Shown piece after piece: positions 1 to 9,141 of a stretch of 64,000 nucleotides of DNA. The stretch lies in NCBI RefSeq assembly GCF_002557795.1, contig NZ_CP023777.1, forward strand, positions 2,985,001 through 3,049,000. The letters are read 5' to 3'. Every line of letters begins with the position of its first letter. The first letter of the stretch is position 1. The notes beneath the pieces were generated by a model that had not been told where the DNA came from, did no database searches, and saw only the letters and a list, made by a program, of their open reading frames with translations. Position numbers and translations under genes: made by a program. The DNA comes from Chitinophaga caeni. Its GTDB lineage: Bacteria; Bacteroidota; Bacteroidia; Chitinophagales; Chitinophagaceae.

Positions 1-527
1 AACTCATACATTGGAATTTTTAAAATTTGCGTAGATGATTGCCTTTAGCGACAACCGTGGATTGAAAATACAAAAATCTGTCTATATCCTGTATAGGTCC
101 GTTTGCCTTGCTGCTGGAAACTTGATTTTTCGTGTTCCGACCTTTGAATTTTATCTTGAAATAATCTGCGCCCCCTTGCTAGTTTGAGCTTCCAAGATCG
201 GACTCCCGTGCGGAACAACGTTCAACTGATAGCATACCGTGCTCGGCAGGATTAGCAATCCAACAAATGGCCGTTTATGGTACATAGAGTACGTACCTTT
301 TTTTCAATACAATTGTAAATGTCTTCAGTTGTGCGTGGGTCAGACTTTAAGCTCGAACCAACGTACATTCCAGTATCTTGTATCAATAAATTGCAAACGA
401 TACCAATAGCCATTAACCGGGGTTTCGGATACCTATGGTTTGACGATAAGACTTTTGAATGTCAAATGCTGGAGAAATGTCGTAATTTGTAGTAAGCAAA
501 ACGTACAACATTTTAAATCTGTCGCCC
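1..527. other. Window edge, no supportable gene
   Basis: No intact reading frame of convincing length is seen here. On the minus strand a frame open from about 178 down to a stop at 20-22 encodes a hydrophilic stretch ending in ..GNHLRKF, but a TAG at 179-181 separates it from a continuing upstream frame. It could be the decayed 3' end of a gene or chance. No terminator, RNA gene or repeat was recognised. Confidence 0.4.
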
Positions 528-1091
528 TTGCCTAGAATAGTAGTTTTTCTATGTTGTAATGTAATATTATTCATTTTCCTACAGGCTTTCCTACCACGTA
601 TTGGATTCGCTGTGGGTAAGTATGCCCGTGGTTTTTCGGTAGATACCACGGGAGATGAAATCTTGCTTAGAAATATTGCTATGTATAGGAAAAGGGAACT
701 CAATACTTATGTATTTGATACGAGTTTTCGTTGGAAAGGAAATATGTACCGCTTTAATTTACAACACCATTATTTACAACAGAAAATAAGGATCCCCCGA
801 AACTTATTAAAAGGCTATGATATCCCGTATTTTGATGCTAAGGCAGCTTCTTGCATAGTTAAGGTGACTAAAAACGGGTTCCCGTCTTTCGAGATGCCGG
901 TCGTTCGTGAAGATTTTGTCGGTAGGATCAATGGTTACTGGATGGATTACCTGGTTTTACATGTTGATAAGACCAGGTTCGAAGATGGTAAATTATATAT
1001 CTACTGTGTTTTATCTATCCCCTTAACGAATATGGGAAAACAAATTATTCTTTGTATCGCCCCGGATGGAAATGTAGAGTTCATAGAATGA
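528..1091 (+). CDS. Hypothetical secreted protein
   Basis: The product is 187 aa and matches no family I recognise. The first ~25 residues form a hydrophobic stretch (VVFLCCNVILFIFLQAFL) that could be a signal peptide or membrane anchor. The remainder is a mixed alpha/beta, Tyr- and Arg-rich sequence without Cys clusters or repeats. No ATG lies near the N-terminus, so TTG at 528 is the only start that keeps the hydrophobic segment; the next Met is about residue 52. A perfect 12-bp terminator hairpin begins one base after the stop, which supports a real transcribed gene. The function is unknown and the start is uncertain. Confidence 0.6.
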   Translation: MPRIVVFLCCNVILFIFLQAFLPRIGFAVGKYARGFSVDTTGDEILLRNIAMYRKRELNTYVFDTSFRWKGNMYRFNLQHHYLQQKIRIPRNLLKGYDIPYFDAKAASCIVKVTKNGFPSFEMPVVREDFVGRINGYWMDYLVLHVDKTRFEDGKLYIYCVLSIPLTNMGKQIILCIAPDGNVEFIE

Positions 1092-1132
1092 AAAGTAGCA
1101 AGATTTGATTTCTTGCTACTTTCCATTTTATC
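1092..1132. terminator. Hairpin terminator, probably bidirectional
   Basis: AAAGTAGCAAGA (1092-1103) pairs perfectly with TCTTGCTACTTT (1111-1122) across a 7-nt loop. T-rich sequence follows on the plus strand. It separates the converging gene ending at 1091 from the oxidoreductase ending at 1159. Confidence 0.8.
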
Positions 1133-1158
1133 GGTTCCCCGATTTTATTCAAATAACG

Positions 1159-2172
1159 TTATAATCCACTTAATTCGAACATATTCGCCAGCAAGCTATA
1201 GGAATCTAACCTGTCCTGCACTTGGTCGCTAATGGTAGAGATAACGATTTCATCGACCCCGTAACTCGATGCGAGGGCTTCCAGCTTCGGCTTTAAAGTT
1301 GCGGGCGTACCGCAAAGCATCCTGCCGCGGTTGAAGCGTATCCTGGCCATTTCTTCAAGGGAATATTCGATCTCTTTAATCTCTTCCAAGCTGGGCATCG
1401 GGCCGTTTCTTCCTTTCTCGATATGCAATATCCTATGGTCGATTTGCATCTGCCAATCCAAGATTTTTTGTTCATCTTCCGAACAGAAAGCGAATATGCC
1501 TACGTTAGCTTTCGGTTCTGGCAGTTGTTCCGATGGCTGGAAGTTGCGGTAATACTGCGCGATCGTTTCAGGACCGCCATGCGGATTAATAAACTGCGCG
1601 AAAGAAAGTGCCAAGCCGAAATGAGCTGCTATTAAGGCGCTTCCACCGCTGGAAGTTAATATCCACATCCCAGGTTGAGTTTCAGCCTTCGGTATCGCTT
1701 TTACTTTTTGGTGAACGGTACCTGCTAAGTCATTATCCGTCAACCAGCCCCTCAAATCCGTGATTTGCTGAACAAAATCCTCTTCTTTAAATTGGTTCGA
1801 GGGGTTTAAGAGATAAGCCGTGAGCCTATCTCCCCCCGGGGCGCGGCCAATACCGAGGTCAATTCTTCCGGGGAAGAGCGTTTCCAACATCCTGAAATTT
1901 TCGGCCACCTTCAGGGCGCTATGGTTGGGCAGCATAATGCCGCCGGAGCCGACCCGTATTCTTTTAGATTCCCCGGCGAGGTGCGCTATTAAAACTTCCG
2001 GTGTGGAGCCTGCCAACCATTGGATGTTATGATGTTCGGAAACCCAGTAGCGGGTATATCCTAATTCGTCTGCATGCCTAACCAGTTGGCTCGACTCTTG
2101 CACGGCCTCCCTGGCATTACTTCCTAATCTAATTTGAGATTGATCGAGGATGCTTAATTTCAATTTTCCCAT
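1159..2172 (-). CDS. LLM-class flavin-dependent oxidoreductase
   Basis: The 337-aa protein has the bacterial luciferase-like monooxygenase fold. The N-terminus (LKLSILDQSQIRLG), the YWVSEHHN strand around residue 42, the GSGGIMLPNHSALKVAE segment and the IDLGIGRAPGG motif around residue 105 are typical of the single-component MsnO8/YhbW-type subgroup. These enzymes use FMN or F420, and FMN is expected here because Bacteroidota generally lack F420. The substrate cannot be told from sequence. It stands alone, with a 259-nt gap upstream that contains the terminator of the bestrophin gene. Confidence 0.9.
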   Translation of the reverse strand: MGKLKLSILDQSQIRLGSNAREAVQESSQLVRHADELGYTRYWVSEHHNIQWLAGSTPEVLIAHLAGESKRIRVGSGGIMLPNHSALKVAENFRMLETLFPGRIDLGIGRAPGGDRLTAYLLNPSNQFKEEDFVQQITDLRGWLTDNDLAGTVHQKVKAIPKAETQPGMWILTSSGGSALIAAHFGLALSFAQFINPHGGPETIAQYYRNFQPSEQLPEPKANVGIFAFCSEDEQKILDWQMQIDHRILHIEKGRNGPMPSLEEIKEIEYSLEEMARIRFNRGRMLCGTPATLKPKLEALASSYGVDEIVISTISDQVQDRLDSYSLLANMFELSGL

Positions 2173-2346
2173 ACATTCAAGTTTATATCAAAAGCATCTA
2201 TCCATATATTTATCAAAGAGAAGCATTTTTAGGCAAAAGAATGTAAAGGAATTGTCTAAAAACTTTGAAGACCTGCCGGGTTTTATTGGGTGTCGCCCCG
2301 GGGGAGTAAACATACGGGGCTTTAATCCCGGTTTTGCTATAAGCGG

Positions 2347-2380
2347 TTAAAAAAGAAAACTCCCACCAGAAGATGGGAGC
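2347..2380 (-). terminator. Rho-independent terminator of bestrophin gene
   Basis: Read on the minus strand, CTCCCA and TGGGAG (2360-2365/2374-2379) form a stem with an 8-nt loop followed directly by TTTTCTTTTTT. It lies about 50 nt beyond the stop of the 2432-3352 gene. Confidence 0.85.
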
Positions 2381-2431
2381 CTGCATGAACTAGGGTCATT
2401 TAAAACAGTGTAGCAGAAAAAAAGTTGATAA

Positions 2432-3352
2432 TTACATCACGTAATAAGCTGGCTGTGGCTTATTTTCGGTCTTTTGCATGTTCCAGTCTTCCTCGTGCAG
2501 CATCTGTCTCAAATCCCGTTCAATGGTATTGCATATACTTGTCATTGGTGTATCTGTAGGTTTATTTTCAAACGGATCTTGCAGGTGAATGGCCATCTTC
2601 TCGATTAACAAGAAAGAAGCGGAGATCGCTATAACCAATGGTATTTCCATGGCGCCAAAGATATCAATCAACGCGAAGGGTAATAGCATAATAAAAAATA
2701 GTACCGTGAAATGCGTGTACAAGCTGTACGTGGCAGGGAATACGGTATTCTTGATTCGCTCGCATTTACCCATCGAATCACATAACCTAGTAAGTATTTG
2801 GTCTATGGCTACCTGCTGGTACGGATTGATCCATTGTTTGCGTAAGGCATAACGGATATCCCTGGCATGCAATTTCAAGATGGCGGCTGGCACATTGCTA
2901 AACTGGCTGATGTAATTCAGTTCCCGCCTTGATAATTTATTCTCTAATCCTTTCAATGGGTCTTGTTTCCTCAGTGATGCAGCCAGCGCGTAAGTCCAAG
3001 CTGACTGCCGCAATATGAACCGCCTTTGAAATTGCCTATGATCTTCCGATTCTATCGGTTCGTTCATCAAGGAAAGTACCTGCCTGCCCAAGCTGCGGGA
3101 ATCGTTCACGATGGCGCCCCATATAGTCCTGGCTTCCCACCAACGGTCGTAAGCCTGGTTGGAGCGGAAGGCTAATAACAGCGATAGTACCGTTCCCAAT
3201 ACCATCGGCACTGCAAGCGGGATGGAGATATAATTGATATCATAATAATGATACATCACGTTGATGATCAATGTATAAACCGCCACGGCTAAAATTTCGT
3301 ACTTTATTTTTCCATATACATACCCGATGGGTATATTTTTCTTCAGCAGCAT
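2432..3352 (-). CDS. Bestrophin-family ion channel
   Basis: The 306-aa inner-membrane protein belongs to the bestrophin/UPF0187 (YneE) family of pentameric anion or cation channels. Visible hallmarks are the two early membrane helices (about residues 15-60), the conserved LLLAFRSNQAYDRWWEAR segment at about 58-75 followed by WGAIVNDSRSL, and two later helices (about 210-255) before the DPFENKPTDTPM segment. That last segment is the bestrophin DPFG-like region. It follows the UspA-like gene by 52 nt on the same strand, so the two may be cotranscribed. Ion selectivity cannot be inferred. Confidence 0.9.
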   Translation of the reverse strand: MLLKKNIPIGYVYGKIKYEILAVAVYTLIINVMYHYYDINYISIPLAVPMVLGTVLSLLLAFRSNQAYDRWWEARTIWGAIVNDSRSLGRQVLSLMNEPIESEDHRQFQRRFILRQSAWTYALAASLRKQDPLKGLENKLSRRELNYISQFSNVPAAILKLHARDIRYALRKQWINPYQQVAIDQILTRLCDSMGKCERIKNTVFPATYSLYTHFTVLFFIMLLPFALIDIFGAMEIPLVIAISASFLLIEKMAIHLQDPFENKPTDTPMTSICNTIERDLRQMLHEEDWNMQKTENKPQPAYYVM

Positions 3353-3404
3353 GTCCTCTTCATTTAATGGTTACGAATACTGGCTTATAAGCTTTCCTTG
3401 ATAT

Positions 3405-3896
3405 TTATTGATGGATGTTATCGGTCAACAGCTCGGAAATCGTTGCACGTGTAATGTAATTTCTCTTCTGGGGGAATTTTACCGTCATCAGTTCCCAGCC
3501 CGAGCGGCGAATTAATGCGCTGGGATCATAACTTTCCGGGCTTGCTGCATGGTATTCGAAATCTTGCGGCAATGCGATGACATCAATATTGTTGGCCAAC
3601 AAGAAGTTTTTGAAAGCAACTTTAGTATCTCCGTGGAAGTAAGTGATATCCAGTTTGCCGAAGGATTTGCCGTACTTGTTTTTAAGGATTTCGCAAGCAT
3701 CGCAAAAATCGCGGCTCATTAACTTGATATGACTTTTATCGCGGGTGAAACTCATTAAGTCCATCAATGAAGAAGGCATCTTCAATGCATGGAAATAAAT
3801 AATATTAATAGTTTCCTCTGCATGTTGCTCCGCGATGGCATGCACGTAACCTAAAGAACGGATTGAAAAGTCTGTTGGGATCAATATGTTTTTCAT
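3405..3896 (-). CDS. Universal-stress-protein-like protein
   Basis: The 163-aa product starts MKNILIPTDFSIRSLGYVHAI, the typical first strand and helix of the UspA fold, and keeps the pattern ITYFHGDTKVAFKNFLLANNIDVIALPQDF in mid-protein. The GxxGx9GS/T ATP-binding motif of nucleotide-binding Usps is not seen, and there is only one domain. It is probably a non-ATP-binding or diverged stress protein. It sits between the two-component system and the bestrophin gene, all on the minus strand, which suggests a small stress or ion-homeostasis cluster (inference). Confidence 0.75.
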   Translation of the reverse strand: MKNILIPTDFSIRSLGYVHAIAEQHAEETINIIYFHALKMPSSLMDLMSFTRDKSHIKLMSRDFCDACEILKNKYGKSFGKLDITYFHGDTKVAFKNFLLANNIDVIALPQDFEYHAASPESYDPSALIRRSGWELMTVKFPQKRNYITRATISELLTDNIHQ

Positions 3897-4021
3897 GGTA
3901 ATTTTTATTTTGATACAAAACTACCACGGTGATATTAGGAAGCCGTTAGAGGTATATTAAAGGTGTTTAAAAAAGTGGTAAGAACCTGGTAAGCGCCGGT
4001 AAGAAAACGGTAAGAATCGAC

Positions 4022-5383
4022 TTAAATCGGCAGTTCTAGCCTTATTTCAGTGCCCATGTTAACCTTGCTGAATACTACGATTTCCCCTTTATGCATGCGG
4101 ATAATGTTTTGAGCCAGTGGCAAACCGATGCCGTAACCTTTGAATTTTCCTGTATTGGATGCCCGGAAAAAGGGGGAGAAGATATAGGGTAAATCCTCTT
4201 GCGGGATGCCGATGCCCCGGTCTTTTACGATGATGAAATTTTTCTTATCCGTAGCGGCTAATGCCATGGAAACGGGTTGGTTATCCGAATATTTGATAGC
4301 ATTTAAAACGATATTGCTAAGCGCTAATTCCAGTAATTGGAAATTTCCTTGTATGACAAGCTTTTCATCTTCTTCTGGGAAAAGGGAATAATCTATCTCG
4401 ACATGGTTATCCGGGTGAATTTTATCTACCACTTCTTTCACGGAAAAAAGTAGCTCATCCGTTCTGATCGGTCCCCAATCTTGCTTCTGGCCGTCAAAAC
4501 CGGTTTGTGCTAAGTGTAATAAACTTTTAGTGATATGTTCTAACCTTTCGGCTTCCCGCAAGATATTGCGGATGGCTTGCACGTAATTTTCTTGAGAGCG
4601 GTCGCGGCATAGGGATAGCTCCGCTTCCCCTATGATGGCGGTTAAGGGCGTACTCAGCTCATGGGAAGCATTACTAACAAAGTTATTTTGCGTTTCGAAA
4701 GATGTTTCCAGGCGGTCGAGCATGTTGTTAAAAGTAGCTGCAAGCTCGTTCATCTCATCTTTATTCCCCCCGGTTTCCAACCTCGAATGGAGGTTCCGGC
4801 TGCTGATGCTTTTTACCTGCGTCATCATGTTCCTGATAGGCCGTAAAATAACCCTGGAGAAGAAATATCCGCCCGCCATGATCATCAGCGCTGCAAATAT
4901 GGAACTGATGACGAGTATTTTCCTCAACATCAGCGAATATTCCGCACTATAATGGTTGATAGCTGAAACGATGACCAGGTAAGCATGTTCGTTATTATGA
5001 TAATATACCCCGGCAAAAAAACGGTCTCCTTCCCGGTAAAATGTTTTTCCCAAAGCGATGGCTTCCCGGTAAAAGTAAGCCGGTAACTCCAGGTTATGGC
5101 TGGTTTGAACCTGTTTGGTCACGGGATCTACCCTTAGTACGAATTCCTGCTCGGAAGGCATCACTTCCAAATTTTCTTCACGGATCTCGTTATATATGGA
5201 GCTGAATGATTCCGATGAAGGAATAGCCGCTTTCGCGGTCAGGTAAGCCCTGATCTCAAGCCGTTTATAAAAATCCTCGAACGAGTATTGCGTAGCAAAA
5301 TAATATACGAAGAAACTCATGGCCACGATGATGGAAACGGTCAACGCGGCAAAAAGCATCATGATCTTAGTGCGTATTTTCAT
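4022..5383 (-). CDS. Sensor histidine kinase
   Basis: This is a 453-aa membrane kinase. A transmembrane helix (about residues 8-30) is followed by a ~125-residue periplasmic sensor region and a second helix (about 153-178). A HAMP linker then leads to HisKA with the phospho-acceptor motif SNASHELSTPLTAI (His about residue 242). The HATPase_c domain shows the N box (LSNIVLNAIKYS), the G1 box (DRGIGIP) and the G2 box (GYGIGLPL). It overlaps the preceding response-regulator gene by 17 bp, so the two are translationally coupled. The signal sensed is unknown; the layout resembles CusS/ArlS-type kinases. Confidence 0.93.
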   Translation of the reverse strand: MKIRTKIMMLFAALTVSIIVAMSFFVYYFATQYSFEDFYKRLEIRAYLTAKAAIPSSESFSSIYNEIREENLEVMPSEQEFVLRVDPVTKQVQTSHNLELPAYFYREAIALGKTFYREGDRFFAGVYYHNNEHAYLVIVSAINHYSAEYSLMLRKILVISSIFAALMIMAGGYFFSRVILRPIRNMMTQVKSISSRNLHSRLETGGNKDEMNELAATFNNMLDRLETSFETQNNFVSNASHELSTPLTAIIGEAELSLCRDRSQENYVQAIRNILREAERLEHITKSLLHLAQTGFDGQKQDWGPIRTDELLFSVKEVVDKIHPDNHVEIDYSLFPEEDEKLVIQGNFQLLELALSNIVLNAIKYSDNQPVSMALAATDKKNFIIVKDRGIGIPQEDLPYIFSPFFRASNTGKFKGYGIGLPLAQNIIRMHKGEIVVFSKVNMGTEIRLELPI

Positions 5384-6104
5384 CGGCCTTACTTTCTTTC
5401 AACATGTATCCTAAGCCCACCACGGTTTGGATTAACTCCGGCGACTCATTTTTATTGATTTTTTTCCTGAGATAATTAATGTAAACATCCACCACCTTGG
5501 TGTTCATATTAAAATCTATGCCCCAAACATGCTCCAATATTTCCATACGAGATAATACCTTGCGCGGGTTTTTAAACAGGTATTCCAGCAAACGGTACTC
5601 CGTGGCGGTTAGCGCGATTTCACGCCCGTTGCGTTGGGCGCTTTTCGTATCCAGGTTAAGTTGTAAATCGGCCAATCTCAGGACTTCTGTTTCAGCTTGG
5701 ATGGCAGGGTTCTGTAACGGTCCTGGTGCAGGAGACGGCCCGTTATTATTCCTTCTCAACAGGGAGCGAACCCTAGCTTGAAGCTCCAATTGTTTGAAGG
5801 GTTTTAACATGTAATCGTCCGCGCCCGAATCCAAGCCCATTACAATATTTTCGGTAGTGCCAAGAGCCGTTAGCATGAGTATGGGTGTTTCCAATCCATG
5901 TTTACGTAATCTTTTGCAGACCTCGATCCCGTTAATTCCCGGCAACATGACATCCAGGATAATCAACTGGAACGCGTGTTCCGTGGCCATCTGGTAACCC
6001 GAATGGCCATCTAGGGCAACGCTTACTTCGTAGCCGACTTCCTGTAAACCGCGCGTAATCACGGAAACAACCGATGGTTCGTCTTCTATTAATAATATTT
6101 TCAT
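5367..6104 (-). CDS. OmpR/PhoB-family response regulator
   Basis: The 245-aa protein has a receiver domain (about residues 1-120: acidic pair IEDE, phospho-acceptor Asp in IILDVMLPGING, TALGTT switch, KPF lysine) and an OmpR-type winged helix (about 145-235, ending VVGLGYML). The linker is rich in Pro and Gln. It is the first gene of a pair with the overlapping sensor kinase. The pair resembles metal- or envelope-responsive CopRS/CusRS systems, but no target operator or efflux gene is adjacent, so the stimulus is open. Confidence 0.93.
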   Translation of the reverse strand: MKILLIEDEPSVVSVITRGLQEVGYEVSVALDGHSGYQMATEHAFQLIILDVMLPGINGIEVCKRLRKHGLETPILMLTALGTTENIVMGLDSGADDYMLKPFKQLELQARVRSLLRRNNNGPSPAPGPLQNPAIQAETEVLRLADLQLNLDTKSAQRNGREIALTATEYRLLEYLFKNPRKVLSRMEILEHVWGIDFNMNTKVVDVYINYLRKKINKNESPELIQTVVGLGYMLKESKADENTH

Positions 6105-6211
6105 GGACTCTTACCTGGTAAACAAACAAATTTAAGCAATGAAAGGATAGAAAGTGCCAGTTGATTTTATTCAATGTTGATATTAACAAGAATATCAACA
6201 ATCTATTTGAA

Positions 6212-6510
6212 TTATAATTGCCCGGCTAATTTTTCAGTGGAGAAATTATAACCGCCCTCAACAGTTATATTAAATGTCCTCCTGTTCATTTCTTGCAGTT
6301 TTTTGCTTGCCCAAAAAAAGGGCACAAATTGGCCATCAGGGCCGTCAATTTGATCGCTCGATTTAGCTTCTCTACTGCTGTAGGGCTTCGCTATCATCGG
6401 TGCGAAGTTTCATCCTTTTCTTGGCGGGTTAGCCGGGATTTTATATATCTTCCTTCGCTTATATCCTTGACCAGGTAATGAATTCAAGTACATTTAATGC
6501 AATTTTATTC
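6212..6510 (-). repeat. Dispersed ~300-bp repeat, copy 1
   Basis: Read on the minus strand this segment aligns over its whole length with the two direct copies near 29.4 and 29.8 kb. Shared blocks include TTGACCAGGTAA with TATCCTTG beside it, TTTGATCGCTCGAT, GGGCACAAATTGGCCAT, TTTTTTGCTTGCCCAAAAAA and the TAGCCGG/TCTCC end. It lacks the 12-nt insertion (GGTACCAAAAAA) present in the other copies. It keeps an imperfect hairpin, CAAATTGGC against GTCAATTTG. The reading frame is broken relative to the other copies, so it is a non-coding DNA or RNA element. Confidence 0.8.
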
Positions 6511-6692
6511 GCACAACATTGTATTTGAATATATAAACGTATGTATATATATAATGTATAATTTGAAGAAATAGTTTTTTATAACGCGTTAAAAACTTAT
6601 AAAAGAATACCTGGTATAAAGTTATAAACGGGCTTACAACAATATTAGGTTCCGGTTGAGAAATTCGGTACAGCCAAGTTTCTTGGTTGTAC

Positions 6693-6700
6693 TATATTTG
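6693..6700 (+). promoter_or_regulatory. Bacteroidota -7 element for recQ
   Basis: TATATTTG matches the TAnnTTTG -7 consensus 29 nt before the recQ start. No good -33 TTTG is seen at the usual spacing. Confidence 0.45.
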
Positions 6701-6729
6701 TCCATCTTAACGAAGAGGAAAGATGTACT

Positions 6730-8967
6730 ATGCAGGATATGTTAACATTACTGAAGCAGCACTTCGGTTACACGGAGTTTAGGCACAATCAAAGGGCGAT
6801 CATAGAAAATATAATGGCCGGCGAAGATACCGTGGTACTGATGCCAACCGGTGGAGGTAAATCTATTTGTTACCAACTCCCGGCATTAGCGCTGAAAGGT
6901 GTTACCATAGTGGTGTCGCCGTTAATTGCATTAATGAAAGACCAGGTGGATGCACTCTTGCAAAACGGTATCGAAGCAGCTTACCTGAATAGTACTTTGA
7001 ATACAAGGGAACAACATTTTGTTTATAATCAGCTCCGCGATGGACATATCAAGTTGCTGTACGTGGCACCCGAAAGATTAATCGGTGGCGATGGTAAATT
7101 CTTGGAATATTTATCAGGTTGCAATATTTCCTTGATCGCGATAGATGAAGCGCATTGTATCAGCCAATGGGGGCATGATTTTCGACCGGAATACTTGGCA
7201 TTGGGACAATTAAAAACACAGTTTCCGGGAGTTCCTATCATTGCATTAACTGCAACAGCGGATCAATTAACCCGCAAGGACATCATCGAGAAGTTGGCAC
7301 TGAAGCGTTACAAGTTGTTTGAAAACTCTTTTAACCGGCCCAATATCAACTATTATGTACGCCCTAAAAAACAATACTTTTCGCACCTCGTACCGTATTT
7401 AAAATCTAAGGGTGATGATTCCGGTATCATTTATTGCCTTTCAAGGGCTAGCACCGAAACCTTGGCGGATGATTTGCGGGCGGAAGGAATTGCCGCGGAA
7501 GCATATCATGCAGGTTTAAACCGCCAGGTTCGAGAAGAAAGGCAGGAAAGGTTTTTAAAGGATGATATCAGGATAATGGTAGCCACCATCGCTTTCGGTA
7601 TGGGTATCAATAAAAGTAATGTACGTTTCGTAGTGCATGTGGATCTTCCGAAAAATATTGAAGGCTATTACCAGGAAACGGGCCGTGCGGGCCGCGATGG
7701 TTTGCCCAGCGAAGCTTTATTGTATTATAGCGCCGGGGATGTGTTCAAGCTGAAGAACATGACCACGATCGACGGTAACAGGGCGCAGAGTGACATCATG
7801 CTCAAGAAGCTGGACCAGATGGCCGGGCTCTGTGAAACGCGCGTGTGCCGCAGGAAATATTTATTGAATTATTTCGATGAAGAGGCGCCGGAATATTGTG
7901 GTAAATGCGATCGTTGTTTGCAGAAGGATTTAAAAGTGGAAGGGACGATTCCCGTTCAGAAATTACTGAGCGCTGTTTTCCGCTTGCAAGGGCGCTTCGG
8001 TATCAATTACGTGATTGATTTTTTACGGGGAAGTAGCACGGTTAAGCACGAACATAGCGCTATCAAGACTTTCGGTATCGGTAAGGAATACAATAAAAAA
8101 GAATGGAGGGAGATCATCAGGGAGGTATTACACCAAGGCTACCTGCAACAATCGCAGGGAGAATACCCGGTGTTGATGTTGACGCCTGCCAGCGAAGAAG
8201 TATTATTCAAAAATGCTAAAGTTATGTTGGCCTGCTTGGCAGAGTTCGCATTATATAAAAAATCAAGGAAGGAAATACCGGCTGCAAGTACGGGGAAAGT
8301 TCAAGCCGGCATCGGAACATTGCCCGGCAGTACCTGGGTGGAACCATCGCAGATCGTTCCTTTACACCAGGAATTATTGCAATCCCTGAAAGCATTGAGA
8401 AAAGAGTTCGCGGTAAAAGAAAACGTACCCCCGTACCTCGTTTTCTCGGATGCAACCTTGCAGGAGTTAGCCACGTTTTTGCCATTAACATCAAGCCATA
8501 TTGCCCAGATCAGCGGCTTTGGTGAACATAAGCTCGCCAAGTACGGGGATGCTTTCTTAGAAGAAGTCCAGGATTATTGCCTGAAAAATCATTTGTCTAC
8601 CCAGGTACACGCCAAAGCAGGGAAGGAGCCCCCTGCAACTAAACGCAAATCATCGCAAGGGCCGAATGCCAGTACACAGCAAAGCTGGCAAATGTTTAAC
8701 GACGGGCACCGGGTAGCCCGCATTGCGCAAGAAAGGGGAATTACAGAATCTACTGTTTATAATCACCTCGGGAATTATGTACGCAGCGGCGAATTGGATG
8801 TTAACCAAATCATGCCGCCTATGAAAGTACGGGATGCGTTGAACTTGTTACAAACAAAAGGGATGTTGCCATTAAAAAGTATGCGCGATGCTTTGGGTAA
8901 CCAATATTCTTACGATGAATTGAAATTGGTGCAGCTACATTTTTTGTGGTTACAGGAGCAATATTGA
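6730..8967 (+). CDS. recQ: ATP-dependent DNA helicase RecQ
   Basis: The 745-aa 3'-5' DNA helicase acts in recombination and fork repair. Helicase domain 1 carries Walker A MPTGGGKS (about residues 38-45) and the DEAH box in [17 protein letters not shown] (about 139). Domain 2 has [10 protein letters not shown]. The RQC region has the four zinc-binding cysteines (CETRVCRR..., then YCGKCDRC, about 376-398). An HRDC domain follows (about 550-620), and a C-terminal helix-turn-helix of the HTH_40 type ([15 protein letters not shown], about 675) is common in Bacteroidota RecQ. Start ATG at 6730 gives the expected N-terminus. The gene is monocistronic. Confidence 0.97.
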   Translation: MQDMLTLLKQHFGYTEFRHNQRAIIENIMAGEDTVVLMPTGGGKSICYQLPALALKGVTIVVSPLIALMKDQVDALLQNGIEAAYLNSTLNTREQHFVYNQLRDGHIKLLYVAPERLIGGDGKFLEYLSGCNISLIAIDEAHCISQWGHDFRPEYLALGQLKTQFPGVPIIALTATADQLTRKDIIEKLALKRYKLFENSFNRPNINYYVRPKKQYFSHLVPYLKSKGDDSGIIYCLSRASTETLADDLRAEGIAAEAYHAGLNRQVREERQERFLKDDIRIMVATIAFGMGINKSNVRFVVHVDLPKNIEGYYQETGRAGRDGLPSEALLYYSAGDVFKLKNMTTIDGNRAQSDIMLKKLDQMAGLCETRVCRRKYLLNYFDEEAPEYCGKCDRCLQKDLKVEGTIPVQKLLSAVFRLQGRFGINYVIDFLRGSSTVKHEHSAIKTFGIGKEYNKKEWREIIREVLHQGYLQQSQGEYPVLMLTPASEEVLFKNAKVMLACLAEFALYKKSRKEIPAASTGKVQAGIGTLPGSTWVEPSQIVPLHQELLQSLKALRKEFAVKENVPPYLVFSDATLQELATFLPLTSSHIAQISGFGEHKLAKYGDAFLEEVQDYCLKNHLSTQVHAKAGKEPPATKRKSSQGPNASTQQSWQMFNDGHRVARIAQERGITESTVYNHLGNYVRSGELDVNQIMPPMKVRDALNLLQTKGMLPLKSMRDALGNQYSYDELKLVQLHFLWLQEQY

Positions 8968-9141
8968 TGTTAGAAGCTTTCTTCTACATTTTCCGGGAGC
9001 CGGCTGCATACGCGTTACGATACTTCCTATAAATTTTTAAATATTACGGGCGGGATGAAAATTTCTTTAAAAAACTCCTGATTAATTGTATATTGGTATA
9101 TAGAAATTTCCACGTTTTTATCATCGCATAAAATTTTATCA

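Larger units (their letters stand above)
6105..6729. other. Intergenic region with a dispersed repeat copy
   Basis: This 625-nt gap separates divergent genes: the two-component system on the left and recQ on the right. About 6212-6510 is a diverged, inverted copy of the repeat found twice near 29.4-30.1 kb. The last ~150 nt are AT-rich and hold a recQ promoter-like TATATTTG at 6693-6700. Short frames inside the repeat are not conserved between copies and are not called. Confidence 0.7.

Noticed and set aside
6293..6478. Plus-strand 61-aa frame beginning MQFFACPKKGHK
   Set aside because: It lies inside the dispersed repeat and is in a different frame relative to the other copies; no protein features.
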